In this document: positions 25,103 to 34,537 of the stretch, piece by piece
Numbering within the stretch: the first letter of the stretch is position 1
Layout: each line of letters opens with the position of its first letter
Assembly: GCF_900103805.1 (NCBI RefSeq)
Contig: NZ_FNIB01000018.1
Location: forward strand, 1 to 58,659
Reading direction: 5' to 3'
Origin: Cryobacterium flavum
GTDB lineage: Bacteria; Actinomycetota; Actinomycetes; Actinomycetales; Microbacteriaceae
Length of the DNA stretch: 58,659 nt
The notes under the pieces: generated by a model
Told to the model about the DNA's origin: nothing
The model's input: the letters and a program-made list of their open reading frames with translations, nothing else
Database searches by the model: none
Translations under genes and position numbers: made by a program

Positions 25103-25909
25103 GTGAACGCTGCATCGCCATCCGGAGTTGCCCGCAAAGCGCAAAGCAGCGCGCCCCTGCGCATGTTGGCTCGATTGGGATTCGCGGTCAACGGCCTGCT
25201 GCACATTCTGATCGGCTTTCTGGCCATCAGCGTGGTGTTCGGGGCCGCCGGCGGTTCGGCCGACCAATCCGGCGCTCTGGCACAGCTGGCCGCCACTCCG
25301 GGTGGAGCATTCCTGCTGTGGACGGTCGTGGTGGGCCTGTTCGCCCTCGGCCTGTGGCTGCTGATCTCGGCCTTTCTGGTGCACGGCGACCCGAAACACA
25401 AGTGGGGCCAGCGCGCCGCGAATATCGGCAAAGCTGCCGCGTACTTCTTTCTCGCCGCCACCTCCGTCACCTTTGCTCAAGGTGGCGCTACCAGTTCGGC
25501 CAGCAGCACCAGTGATGCCAGCGCGAAACTGCTCTCCTCTCCAGGTGGCGTGTTCATTTTGTTCGTCGCCGGGCTGCTCGTGCTCGCCATCGGCGGCTAC
25601 TTCGTCTACAAGGGTGCCGCCAAGAAATTCACAGCGGACCTTGCCATGCCGAGCGGCCCGGCCGGACAGGCCGTGATCACCCTCGGAGTCGTTGGTTACA
25701 TCGCCAAGGGAATTGTGCTGGGCGTCGTCGCCGTTCTCATCCTGGTCGCGGCCCTCACCCTGGACCCGAGCAAATCCAGCGGCCTCGACGGGTCGTTGAA
25801 AACGCTGGCCGGCTTGCCGTTTGGGAGCATCATTTTGGTGGCCATCGGCATCGGCCTGATTGCCTATGGCGTCTACTGTTTCGCCAGGGCGTGGCGCGCC
25901 CGACTTTAA
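25103..25909 (+). CDS. DUF1206 membrane protein
   Basis: 268 residues with about six membrane segments in three similar pairs, each with a G..YF.KG..K / GF..NG.LH pattern: RLGFAVNGLLHILIGFLA, YFVYKGAAKKFTADL and VGYIAKGIVLGVVAVL. This is DUF1206, unknown function, actinobacterial. I chose GTG 25103: TACTAT at 25091-25096 could be a -10 for a leaderless mRNA starting at that codon. Its stop overlaps that of the convergent PAP2 gene. A decayed relative is at 1159-1405. Confidence 0.88.
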   Translation: MNAASPSGVARKAQSSAPLRMLARLGFAVNGLLHILIGFLAISVVFGAAGGSADQSGALAQLAATPGGAFLLWTVVVGLFALGLWLLISAFLVHGDPKHKWGQRAANIGKAAAYFFLAATSVTFAQGGATSSASSTSDASAKLLSSPGGVFILFVAGLLVLAIGGYFVYKGAAKKFTADLAMPSGPAGQAVITLGVVGYIAKGIVLGVVAVLILVAALTLDPSKSSGLDGSLKTLAGLPFGSIILVAIGIGLIAYGVYCFARAWRARL

Positions 25910-27402
25910 CCGTTGTCCAGGGTCGGGGTCGATGTTCGCGTCGGAACGCCCCCTGTGTGCGGCACCGGAACGGTGTGCCGGCTGTCGAAGGCGATCACGC
26001 AGCCGACAATGATCAGCGAGAGCGACACCGAGGCCAGAACATCGCTAGCCCAGTGGTAGCCCAGATAGACCCGGCTGACCGCTGCAGCAACGATGCAGAG
26101 CACGGCGAAGGCACCAACCAGGGCTGTACCGAGACTGCCCTTCCGACGTGAAAACACCAGGTAGGCGGTGAGCAGCACGAAATCCGAGGCGCCCAATACG
26201 TGGCCGGACGGAAACGAAAACGATGGGTCCGCTCCGAACAGCATGAGATCGGTCGGCGGTCGGCTGCGATCGACGAGATGTCCGATGATCTGCGCCAGAA
26301 CGACGCCGATGAGCATCGCGCCGGCCAGCACCAGCGGCCGCCAGGCATGCCGTGTCACGAAACCCCAGGTCACGGTCACGACCAGCAGAATAATCGGGAG
26401 CGCGATGGGCCCAAACAGAACGGCCAGAACGATCATCACCGCGGTGAGTCCCGGCGAGCGCAACGATGCCAACCAATCCTGCACCGGCGCATCCAGCGAA
26501 GTCAGTCCGTTTCGTTGGATCACCGACACGAGGAGGGCGGCGAATACCAGCGTCCCCACTCCGATCAGAAGCAGCGACAAAGCTGTGCATCGGCGGCGAT
26601 AATCTGCCTCCAGATATCGTCTCTCGACCACGTATTTCTCGAACCATACCCGCCACGCTGAGACTCGACCAGGCGGGTGGGCGTGCCCTCGCCCAGACGG
26701 ATGCAGGCGCGCGAGTTCACGTTCGCCATCAAGTTTGGCCGCAACCGGCGCCCAGAGCACGATCGCCACACCGATTCCGAGCAGCATCGCTCCGACGGTA
26801 TCGGACAGCCAGTGCGCACCGACGTAGGTGCGGCTGAGCATCATTCCGATTGTGTAGATGGTGCCAGCCACCCGCATCCACCAGAACGGGAAGAGAATCG
26901 ACAAGAGCACGGCCATGACCGCCGCATTGGCCGCGTGGCCAGACGGGAACGATCCAAAATCCACGGTGACGATGATGTCTCCCGGCCGAGCCCGCCCAAA
27001 CAGGTGCTTGAGCACCTGCACCAGACCACCGGTCAGCGCCGTCGCTACCAAAAAATATCCCGCACCCCACGGGCGTTTCAGCAACACCAGCAGAACAATG
27101 ATCAACACCGGAATAATCAGCGTGCCCGGCCAGCCGCCGCCAATGAAGTTCAGTGCCAGCGCGACGACGGTGAAGGCAGGCGCTCGGTGCAGATCGATGA
27201 AGTTCATCCACCCGGTGTCGATACTGAAGGGCGCACCGTTGTCGCGGAACACAATGTAAGCGCCCAAGCCGACACACAGTAGTAGGGCGACGACACCGCT
27301 GATCAGCGGCCAGCGGCGGGTGACACGTTTCGCCGGTGGTGTGGCAGCAACTTCCGGATTCCCGTGGGCGTCCATGAGGTAATGGTAGATCGTCCGTAGC
27401 AA
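25906..27402 (-). CDS. Double-domain PAP2 phosphatase
   Basis: 498 residues with two full PAP2 domains. Domain 1: KHLFGRARPGD, FGSFPSGHAANAAV, SRTYVGAHWLSD. Domain 2: GHLVDRSRPPTD, FSFPSGHVLGASD, SRVYLGYHWASD. A charged linker of about 60 residues (about 235-295) joins them. Both domains keep the catalytic His residues. Fused PAP2 pairs are less usual than single PAP2 proteins. It lies 2 bases downstream of a diacylglycerol kinase-like gene on the same strand, so the two may control opposite steps of lipid phosphate turnover. Confidence 0.88.
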   Translation of the reverse strand: MLRTIYHYLMDAHGNPEVAATPPAKRVTRRWPLISGVVALLLCVGLGAYIVFRDNGAPFSIDTGWMNFIDLHRAPAFTVVALALNFIGGGWPGTLIIPVLIIVLLVLLKRPWGAGYFLVATALTGGLVQVLKHLFGRARPGDIIVTVDFGSFPSGHAANAAVMAVLLSILFPFWWMRVAGTIYTIGMMLSRTYVGAHWLSDTVGAMLLGIGVAIVLWAPVAAKLDGERELARLHPSGRGHAHPPGRVSAWRVWFEKYVVERRYLEADYRRRCTALSLLLIGVGTLVFAALLVSVIQRNGLTSLDAPVQDWLASLRSPGLTAVMIVLAVLFGPIALPIILLVVTVTWGFVTRHAWRPLVLAGAMLIGVVLAQIIGHLVDRSRPPTDLMLFGADPSFSFPSGHVLGASDFVLLTAYLVFSRRKGSLGTALVGAFAVLCIVAAAVSRVYLGYHWASDVLASVSLSLIIVGCVIAFDSRHTVPVPHTGGVPTRTSTPTLDNG

Positions 27403-27404
27403 GA

Positions 27405-28412
27405 CTACGAGGGTGAACCCGGAACGGGAACGCGCACCGTGAGCGCCCCCGGTTCGATCCAGATTTTCAGCGCGAGGGCCGAGCCAAAGGTATCGCCGTC
27501 GAGCTCGATTTCGTGCGGCCGCTCCAGCCGGAGGACGACTTCGCGGCCCTTGATATAGCGCAGTGCCCGGACTTCCTTGGCAAGGCCCATGAATTTGCGG
27601 CCGACTTCGGTGCGGCGCAGCAGCCCATTCTCCCAGAGGATCTTGGTCGTGATTTGCACCCAGCCAACGAGGCCCCGCGGGCGCAGGAGAACCATCTCGA
27701 ACATCTCGTCATCAATGGCTGCGTCGGGAAGGAGGAGCACATTTCCCGGGAGAGACCCGCAATTGCCGATGATGATCGTGTGAGCGTGAACGGAACGGTT
27801 ACCCGTCCCATCGACGTTGTAGTGCAGGTGCAGCTGGTTCTGGTCGAGCATTGCGCCGCCGAGAGCGCCGACGTAGGCCAGCCACCCCACCTTGTCCTTG
27901 GCGGCATCGTTCGTGTTCGCGAGCATCGTGGCATCGAGGCCGAGCCCGGCCATGACCAGGTAGGCGTGCCGAGAAATCGACTGATCATCGCGTCGAATAT
28001 CGATCAGGGGCAGGTCGATTCGGCGGTCCAGACCAGCGAAGGCCGTGCGCGCCGAACTTGCTAGGTCGTCCAGGGGAAGATTCAGATTTCGCGCCAGCAG
28101 GTTGCCGGTTCCCGACGGCAGTAACGCCAACGAAGCGTCGCTGTCATACATGGCCTCGGCCACGGCCCGCACGGTGCCGTCTCCCCCGGCCGCGATGACC
28201 ATGATGGCGCCGGCCTCGAGCGCTTCGGCCGTCGGCCCCTGGCCCGGGTCGTCTTTCGTGGTCTCGAACCATAGTGTCGGTGCCCACCCGGCAGATTTCT
28301 CTGCGGAAGCAATCTCGGCCTTAACAGCGGCCAGGTCCACCTTCACGGGGTTGTACACGACGGCAGCCACCCGGTGGGAAGGGGGGCCGGATGTCGCTCG
28401 GTGCTCCGTCAT
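27405..28412 (-). CDS. Diacylglycerol/lipid kinase (DAGK_cat family)
   Basis: 335 residues from ATG 28412. YNPVKVDLAAVKAEI opens the catalytic domain; AAGGDGTVRAV is the nucleotide motif and LPSGTGNLLARNLNLP follows. The C-terminal lipid-binding beta domain includes EIELDGDTFGSA. Phosphorylates diacylglycerol or a similar lipid with ATP. Probable operon with the double-PAP2 gene 2 bases downstream. Confidence 0.9.
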   Translation of the reverse strand: MTEHRATSGPPSHRVAAVVYNPVKVDLAAVKAEIASAEKSAGWAPTLWFETTKDDPGQGPTAEALEAGAIMVIAAGGDGTVRAVAEAMYDSDASLALLPSGTGNLLARNLNLPLDDLASSARTAFAGLDRRIDLPLIDIRRDDQSISRHAYLVMAGLGLDATMLANTNDAAKDKVGWLAYVGALGGAMLDQNQLHLHYNVDGTGNRSVHAHTIIIGNCGSLPGNVLLLPDAAIDDEMFEMVLLRPRGLVGWVQITTKILWENGLLRRTEVGRKFMGLAKEVRALRYIKGREVVLRLERPHEIELDGDTFGSALALKIWIEPGALTVRVPVPGSPS

Positions 28413-28578
28413 GAGCACAGCCTTTGGCTTGGTGGGTGGCCGCCTTGGCACGATCGGATCAGGCCCGCGGATGGGAAATCGACGAGATGAAGGGAGTCTA
28501 CTCGCACAGCCCCGCCCCCGCTGGCTCTAGCATCGGCGCTGGACCCGGTACAGAATAAGCGGCAGCGAAGGGTGCACC

Positions 28579-29434
28579 ATGTCCAGCAGAAACTATTGGA
28601 GCGACGATTCGATCAACCAGCTGCGGGTGACCCCCCGGGTTCGCCCTGGCCGGTGTAGACACCCGGGCGACGCCGGGGTTTTACGGAAGAAAGAAACACG
28701 CGGCCGGGGCGGCCAAGCAAGCCGCCGGCATCCTGTCGCAACTGCAAGAGAAACTCTTTGCCAACAGCAAATCCGGCGATAATCGCAAGGTTCTGCTCGT
28801 GCTACAAGCCATGGACACGGCGGGCAAGGGTGGCATCGTGCGGCACGTGATCGGTGACCTCGATCCGCAGGGAGTCAGCCATTATGCGTTCAAGGCCCCG
28901 ACCAAAGCGGAACTGACGCACGACTTTCTGTGGCGTATTCGCAAGCGCGTTCCAGCGGCAGGAATGATTGGCGTGTTCGACCGCTCCCACTATGAAGACG
29001 TGCTCATCGCGAGGGTTCACGAGCTCGCGCCTCCGGTCGAGATCAAAAAACGCTACAACCAGATCAACGCGTTCGAGCAGGAACTCGTTGACGACGACAC
29101 CACCGTGATCAAGGTCATGCTGCAGATCAGCTCCACCGAGCAAAAGTCACGCCTCGGCGAGCGCCTCGACCGACCAGACAAATACTGGAATTACCACACG
29201 GTCGACGTCGACGAGCGGATGCACTGGTCGGCGTATCAGGAGGCTTTCCAGATTGCCTTGGAGCGCACGTCAACGGCGGCGGCACCTTGGTATGTCGTGC
29301 CAGCCGACCGCAAATGGTACGCCCGCCTCGTCGTGCAACACCTGCTCACCGAAGCGCTGAAGAGCATGGTTCTCACCTGGCCGACGGCCGACTTCGACGT
29401 GGAAGCCGAGAAGGTGCGCCTCTCCACCACCTGA
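28579..29434 (+). pseudogene. ppk2: Polyphosphate kinase 2 with one-base frameshift
   Basis: The frame from ATG 28579 (MSSRNYWSDDSINQLRVTP) breaks in a run of six C at 28631-28636. Removing one C gives GFALAGVDTRATPGFYGRKK and joins without stop to the PPK2 body: LQAMDTAGKGGIVRHVIGDL (Walker A), FDRSHYEDVL (Walker B), then ERLDRPDKYWNY and PWYVVPADRKWYARLVV. The total of 856 bases is one over a multiple of three. PPK2 uses polyphosphate to phosphorylate nucleotides. Either a homopolymer mutation/phase switch or a sequencing error. Confidence 0.88.
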
Positions 29435-29589
29435 CCCAGTGGTGCCGGTGTTGGGGTCACATCGAGTCCGCAGGGACCGAAAGTGTCACGCCTGGGCCCT
29501 GTCTCAGCCACCAAGTACGACTGTGAATTTTTAGATTGTCGTTACATCGTCTTGACGAGCCTTCCGAATCGCCGCGTCCGGTGGCGCTT

Positions 29590-30414
29590 CTACTCGCGCC
29601 CGAAGAAGTTGCCGAGACCGGAGAGTCCCGGTATCTCAAAATTTGATCCCAGTTCGGACAGCTGATCGCCGAGCCCCGATGTGTACTCGCCAGCTCCGCT
29701 GGCGACTCCTTCGAGTCCACCCGAGACTCCATCAAGCCCTCCGGTGAGATCAGTCAGGCCACCCTCGAATCTCCCCGCGAGGGACTCAAAATCAACGCCC
29801 AACCCGGCGGCTTGTTCCAGCAGAGGGGCGGCAAGACTGCTGAGCACGGCCCCGCCGGCAACAGCTGCGAGCAACCCGCCTGCTGCACCAAGCCCGGCAC
29901 CGGCGACAGCACCCATGCCCACACCAGCCATGCCGCCACGGCGACCCGACTTGGCAAACAACTTGCGGAGAAAACCGGGGTTCTTTGCTTCACCGCGCGT
30001 GGCCGACCGGGCCAGATCATCCGGGCTACTCGACGTCGGGTATTCGCCAGCCGGCAGTTCGGCGCGCAGTTGCGTACTTACTTCGTCGCGTTGCGCCGGC
30101 GTGAGCCGCGCGAACGCCTCCCGATGAACCTGTTCGAGCTGCTGTGGCTGCGCGGTATTCAGCAAGTATTCATAGCGGCCGATCACCGCACGGTCTTCAG
30201 CACTCACCGCCCGCTCGGATCTAGACACGCGCGGAGCGTTGACCGATGCCTGCGGCGCAACGTTCGCCGGGGTCCGGCTATCGCCGGTTACCTTATCGGC
30301 GGCGGTCCGCACCATTTCCCGCCAATCCGCCTTGCCGCCACCATTCGAAACGGCCTGTCCTTTCTTGTCGAGGGCCTTCGATGCCATGTTTAAAATGCGC
30401 TGGAGATTGCTCAC
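29590..30414 (-). CDS. Glycine-rich protein with conserved N-terminal half, function unknown
   Basis: 274 residues from GTG 30414 (AAGGACC upstream). The first half is polar and helical (LQRILNMASKALDKKG, WREMVRTAADKVTG, YEYLLNTAQPQQLEQVHREA, FARLTPAQRDEV). The second half is a Gly/Ala-rich stretch (GGMAGVGMGAVAGAGLGAAG) that could insert in a membrane, then a Gly/Leu-rich tail with repeated GLxxLxG. I have seen similar Microbacteriaceae proteins labelled cation-transporting ATPase, but no ATPase motif exists here. Function unknown. Confidence 0.7.
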   Translation of the reverse strand: MSNLQRILNMASKALDKKGQAVSNGGGKADWREMVRTAADKVTGDSRTPANVAPQASVNAPRVSRSERAVSAEDRAVIGRYEYLLNTAQPQQLEQVHREAFARLTPAQRDEVSTQLRAELPAGEYPTSSSPDDLARSATRGEAKNPGFLRKLFAKSGRRGGMAGVGMGAVAGAGLGAAGGLLAAVAGGAVLSSLAAPLLEQAAGLGVDFESLAGRFEGGLTDLTGGLDGVSGGLEGVASGAGEYTSGLGDQLSELGSNFEIPGLSGLGNFFGRE

Positions 30415-30595
30415 AAAGGTCCTTCGTTTTGGATCGAAATTCCAGTGTGCGTGGGCGTCCTGAGTAAGTCCCCTAAACTCGCGGCAGACCATCGCGCAGT
30501 CGTCCACTAAAGATTGGGCCTGCGATCGTCACATTTCACATCGGAACTGGAAATTCGCGGTCATCCGGGACACCCGGGAACTACGACGCAAACCT

Positions 30596-30780
30596 GTCCA
30601 AGAACCTCAAGGTGCTTACCGATGCGGGCATCGTCGCGGTGGAAGGAGAGTTCACCCGAACGAAAGGATTCACGGCGGCTCACCTGGGTATTGCCCACGG
30701 TCGATGGGCGAAAAACGCTCGAGGGCCACCTGGCCGCCCTCGCTCAGATCGCCGGCAGCCAGCCCAACGCCGTCAACTGA
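30596..30780 (+). pseudogene. Winged-helix transcription regulator remnant
   Basis: Reads SKNLKVLTDAGIVAVEGEF and TKGFTAAHL in one frame and, after a shift near 30695, TVDGRKTLEGHLAALAQIAG and stop in another. This is the second half of a small MarR/ArsR-like winged helix. The front of the gene is not readable. Its last part is the 95-bp repeat shared with 5931-6025. Confidence 0.65.
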
Positions 30781-30790
30781 GAATCACAGC
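30696..30790 (+). repeat. 95-bp duplicated segment, copy 2
   Basis: Matches 5931-6025 with about three differences and ends at the same base (..AATCACAGC), after which the two regions differ: GNAT remnant here, hipA stub there. Confidence 0.75.
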
Positions 30791-30819
30791 ACTCGGCGTC
30801 AGCGAGGGCGTCGCGAAGT

Positions 30820-31140
30820 AAATCTCTGGCGCCACCATCGGGCCTCAACGGTATCAAGGACCCGAACCATTCGAAGCTCAGGGTACCGTCCGCGACAATT
30901 CCGTGCTTTTGATAAAGGGCTTGCGCGGGGGATTCGGGTCAGCAACCCACAGGGAGATAGCCGGAAGGCGGCATAGAAGTACATATCGTACAGTTGCCAC
31001 GGCTCGTCGGCGTCACTGAGCGAGGGTCCTGACATTGCGATGCCGATCGGCTTGCCATCCTGCAAAGCGGCGGCGGCAATGTTCTGTTGGTACCGCGGTT
31101 CGGTCAGGGCAGCAGTCCAAAACGGCCCACCAGAGCAGCG
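30820..31140 (-). pseudogene. GNAT acetyltransferase remnant
   Basis: Minus-strand reading FWTAALTEPRYQQNIAAAAL, DGKPIGIAMSGPSLSDADEP and WQLYDMYFYAAF, then after frame changes PAQALYQKHGIVADGT, the usual GNAT end (Y.KHGF). Several stops and shifts; the N-terminal part is not intact. Confidence 0.65.
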
Positions 31141-31393
31141 ATCGCACGCACGCCGGTGCCACCCAAATGCAAGTCCGCGATCCGCAGTCGCTCCTCCAGG
31201 GACAAGTACCGCCCAGATACCTCTGCCACAGGAAGAGGGATCCGCCCGCCCGTTGCTTGACGCCAACGCCGTCCAGTTCGTCGATATAACCCCTCATATA
31301 CTTCCGAAAGCTACACTGGAAGACGTCGAATTCACCGCCTCAATGGTCGAGTCGGGCGGTGACCGCGCCGCGGCGAGTTCGTTCAGCAGTGGC

Positions 31394-32536
31394 CTACTCG
31401 GGCTTGAGGATGACCTTCGTCCAACCCTTCGTGCGGTCGCCGAAGTTCTTGTAGGCGTCCACGGCTTTGCTGAGGGGGATCTCGTGGGAAACGATCCACG
31501 ATGGCTTGGCCTTGCCCACGGCAATCAGGTCACGCAATTGCCGGTTGTATTTCTTCACCGGGCATTGGCCGCTGCCCATGCTTTGCCCCTTGAGCCACTG
31601 CAGGCCATAGTCAATGGCCAGCTTGCCCTGCTTAGCGTTCTCGTCGAAGCCGCCGGGATCTGCCGGCAGAAAGACGCCGACAACGCCAATGCCCCCGGTG
31701 ATGCGCACGGACTGAATCAGCCGATTCAGAGTCATAGCGGGATCTTCGGTGCCCTGTGGATCGTGGGCCTGATAGCCCACGCATTCACAACCACGGTCCG
31801 CGCCGATACCCTTGGTCTGGTCCAGTACGAACTGAACCGGGTCCGTTTTTGAGTCATCAACGGCGATTGCACCGATCTGCTCGGCGAGGGCCAGCCGGTC
31901 CGGGCGTCGGTCCACAACCCAGACTTTACTCGCACCCTTGATCGTGGCAGATAGGGCGGCCATGAGCCCGACCGGACCCGCACCGTAAATCACCACTGTG
32001 TCACCGGGGATAACGCCGGCCATTTCGGTAGCGTGGTAGCCGGTAGGGAAGATGTCCGACAGCATCACATAATCGTTTTGCTTTTCTATGGCGTCTTCAC
32101 CCAGGCGCAGGCAGTTATTGTCGCCGTAGGGCACACGCAGCATTTGGGCCTGCCCGCCGGGATACGGACCCATTCCCGCGAAGCCGTAAGCGGCGCCCGC
32201 GCCGACCGGGTCCGGTTGAGTGGTCATGCAATAGTTGGTGAAACCGCGTTCGCAATTCTTGCAAAACCCGCAGGAAATATTGAACGGCAGCACGACCCGA
32301 TCGCCGATCTTGACGGCGTCGACGCCGTTACCGATCTCGATGACCTCGCCCATGTTCTCGTGACCAAACGTGCGTCCCACCTCGAAATCGGTACGTCCCT
32401 CGTACATGTGCAAATCTGAACCGCAAATATTTGTCGCCGTAATGCGTACCAGAACGTCAGTGGGACGTTCGATCTTGGCATCCGGAACATCTTCAACCTT
32501 GACCGAGTTGGGCCCCTTGTAAACGACTGCCTTCAT
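31394..32536 (-). CDS. fdhA: Zinc-dependent dehydrogenase, glutathione-independent formaldehyde dehydrogenase type
   Basis: 380 residues. Zinc-binding medium-chain dehydrogenase: catalytic zinc NICGSDLHMY and GHENMGEV, structural zinc CGFCKNCERGFTNYC, nucleotide fold VVIYGAGPVGLMAA with VVDRRPDRL, and the AHDPQGTEDPAMTLNRLI insertion that marks FdhA-like enzymes. These oxidise formaldehyde or similar aldehydes with NAD. Start ATG 32536. Monocistronic, with a remnant on its 3' side. No frameshift seen. Confidence 0.9.
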   Translation of the reverse strand: MKAVVYKGPNSVKVEDVPDAKIERPTDVLVRITATNICGSDLHMYEGRTDFEVGRTFGHENMGEVIEIGNGVDAVKIGDRVVLPFNISCGFCKNCERGFTNYCMTTQPDPVGAGAAYGFAGMGPYPGGQAQMLRVPYGDNNCLRLGEDAIEKQNDYVMLSDIFPTGYHATEMAGVIPGDTVVIYGAGPVGLMAALSATIKGASKVWVVDRRPDRLALAEQIGAIAVDDSKTDPVQFVLDQTKGIGADRGCECVGYQAHDPQGTEDPAMTLNRLIQSVRITGGIGVVGVFLPADPGGFDENAKQGKLAIDYGLQWLKGQSMGSGQCPVKKYNRQLRDLIAVGKAKPSWIVSHEIPLSKAVDAYKNFGDRTKGWTKVILKPE

Positions 32537-32712
32537 TTCTCTTCACTCCCTGAATTTCATGACCGTGAACACGGACGGTCCGTCTTCACTTTCGGAGGTG
32601 TTCAATCGATGATTGTCCGGACAGTCTTAGACCGCGCGGAAAGTCTGCATGGCTTTGGTCTATCACGATCGCGCTTGACCCGCCACTGTGCGTTCGTACG
32701 GGGTGGCCGGCA

Positions 32713-33210
32713 GTGCGTTGGCCGGATCAAGAGAACCCGACTCGGCCAAAGGCGCGCATCAGGAGAAAGCAGACAGCGTCACGGAATATCGAGCTGTCGC
32801 TTGTCGCGAGGGCCGATACCCGTCCCTTCAAAGATCCACTCGGTGACGGCCTCGCCAGCGCCGTAGGCACGCAGAGCAGTGCGTTCGCGGACGCCCTCAG
32901 GAGCGACGCAGACGCGCTCCCCGGCACCTATTGGGATGGTGCTGCTGATCCGGCCCCACTCGGCCTCGCCACTGGCGGCCTTGCCTTTTCAAACGTTCGA
33001 GAGAACGCAAACAGCGTAATCTTCGACGCCCTCATCAGTTCTGGCACACGCAACCCCGGCGGCGACAGATTCGCCGACTCAGAGAATTATTTTGCGCCAT
33101 CTTCGATCTACACGTGTTTCAGTGTGGTCATCAAATCTGCCTCTGAAGCGATCACCGAGTGGACCTACGTGAACGCTGATTGCGCATCGGATCTTGTCGC
33201 TGACCGATGA
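32713..33210 (+). CDS. Hypothetical protein, possibly N-terminally truncated
   Basis: The frame ends at 33210. The last 110 residues look like a real folded protein (LPGTYWDGAADPAPLGL, NSVIFDALISSGTRNPGGD, SSIYTCFSVVIKSASEAI, NADCASDL) with two Cys that could pair outside the cell. The first 50 residues are basic and unlike the rest, so the true start is unclear and the front may be lost. No family recognised. Confidence 0.4.
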   Translation: MRWPDQENPTRPKARIRRKQTASRNIELSLVARADTRPFKDPLGDGLASAVGTQSSAFADALRSDADALPGTYWDGAADPAPLGLATGGLAFSNVRENANSVIFDALISSGTRNPGGDRFADSENYFAPSSIYTCFSVVIKSASEAITEWTYVNADCASDLVADR

Positions 33211-33359
33211 GGCGAAGTTCTATCCAGTGGCTGAATTCAACGGATGACAGTGGCCCGCTAGATCCGAACAACGCAGCGGAAATTGGGGGCAGGTTCACTT
33301 TCCTACCGATTGACGACCCTCATTCCTGTTCCGGAACACGACCCCTGACCGGGACTTGT

Positions 33360-33738
33360 GAAGGCCCTGAGTACCTGACCGGATACCCCTGCGTGCTCCT
33401 CGACGCCACGTATTGCAAGGCCCGCGTCAACCACCGCGTCATCTCCCAGGCTATGGTCGTCGCCATCGGCGTGGCCGCCGACGGGCGCCGCGAGGTTCTC
33501 GGCTTCGACGTCGGTGATAGCGAGACCGAGGCGTTCTGGACCAGCTTCCTCCGGTCGTTGAAGACCCGCGGCCTCGACGGCGTCAAACTCGTCATCTCCG
33601 ACGTTCACACCGGATTGAAAAAGGCCATCGGCACCGTGTTCCAAGGCGCCAGCTGGCAACGCTGCCGCGTGCACCAAATGCGAAATATTCTCTCGATCGT
33701 GCCGCGCGCCAGCCAAGAGATGGTCGCCAGCGTCATGG
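33360..33738 (+). pseudogene. IS256-family transposase, internal fragment
   Basis: Reads CVLLDATYCKARVNHRVISQ (first catalytic Asp), EVLGFDVGDSETEAFW, GVKLVISDVHTGLKKAIG (second Asp) and WQRCRVHQMRNILSIVP. Both ends are cut: before 33360 and after 33738 the sequence is unrelated. The part 33615-33738 is a near copy of 2421-2545. Inactive. Confidence 0.85.
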
Positions 33739-33739
33739 T

Positions 33740-34308
33740 CATGGTTGGCCTGACGTTTTCTGGAACCGGTTCACCGAGTTCGCAGATGATGACCAGACCA
33801 GTCACTGACAGGCCGGAAATGTCGAACGGCAGGCGCTGAGCGCGCTCAATACCGACCGTTCCTCGTTGCTTCGGTACGGATCGACCCTGCTCATCGGTAT
33901 CCGTCGTGCTGGCAGCTTAGGTCCTTCGCTGTTCCGTTGCTACGCTGCTGGCGAGCCACCCTGTGACTCGTCAATGCGACGTTAACCTGTTCCGCTCACC
34001 CTTACCTTATGAAACATTGAGCGCGCTACCCCTGACTCTCAATCTGCTCCCCAATCTGCGTTGATCAAGGTTCGGCGAATTCCAGCAGTCGTCTTAACGA
34101 AGGGATGAATTCGTCGAACCTGGAGTGGGACGTGAGGAGAGACCACTGACCACGATCGAGGCCACCTCTTCGGGCCCAAATACCTTTTCGAGATGCGAAC
34201 CCACGCGGGGCTATTCCGGATGGCCTTAGCTGGGTCTTGTCCGCCGCAATTCTTCGCGTGGGGTTTCGGCCACCTCGTCCTCCCACTCGTCCATGTCGGT
34301 CGCACGCG
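33740..34308. other. Unassigned stretch after IS256 fragment
   Basis: No gene recognised on either strand; stop-rich with short frames. A minus frame 34039-34305 has no family features. Confidence 0.4.
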
Positions 34309-34442
34309 TCAGCGGCTGCGGATAGCCCATGCGATGACTGCGATGACCAGGAGGACGGCGCCTACCCAGAGCAGGAATTGCAAGGCCTGAATGAAACCAA
34401 CGACCAGCAGCAGCTAATGGCGACGATGACGAAAATTTTCAT
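34309..34442 (-). pseudogene. Small hydrophobic protein with frameshift
   Basis: ATG 34442 follows AAAGGAG. The reading MKIFVIVAI is followed, one frame over, by LLLVVGFIQALQFLLWVGAV, LLVIAVIAWAIRSR and TGA at 34309. The 134-base length (not a multiple of three) shows a single-base shift near 34412. Without it the product would be a 44-residue two-helix membrane protein. Confidence 0.6.
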
Positions 34443-34537
34443 GTAATGCTCCTTTAGCGTGGTGAGAAACAGCGACGCTACGTGGGTCTGGGGCAACGAT
34501 GCGAAAGTCACAATGTCCTGGCATCAGGGCATCGCAA

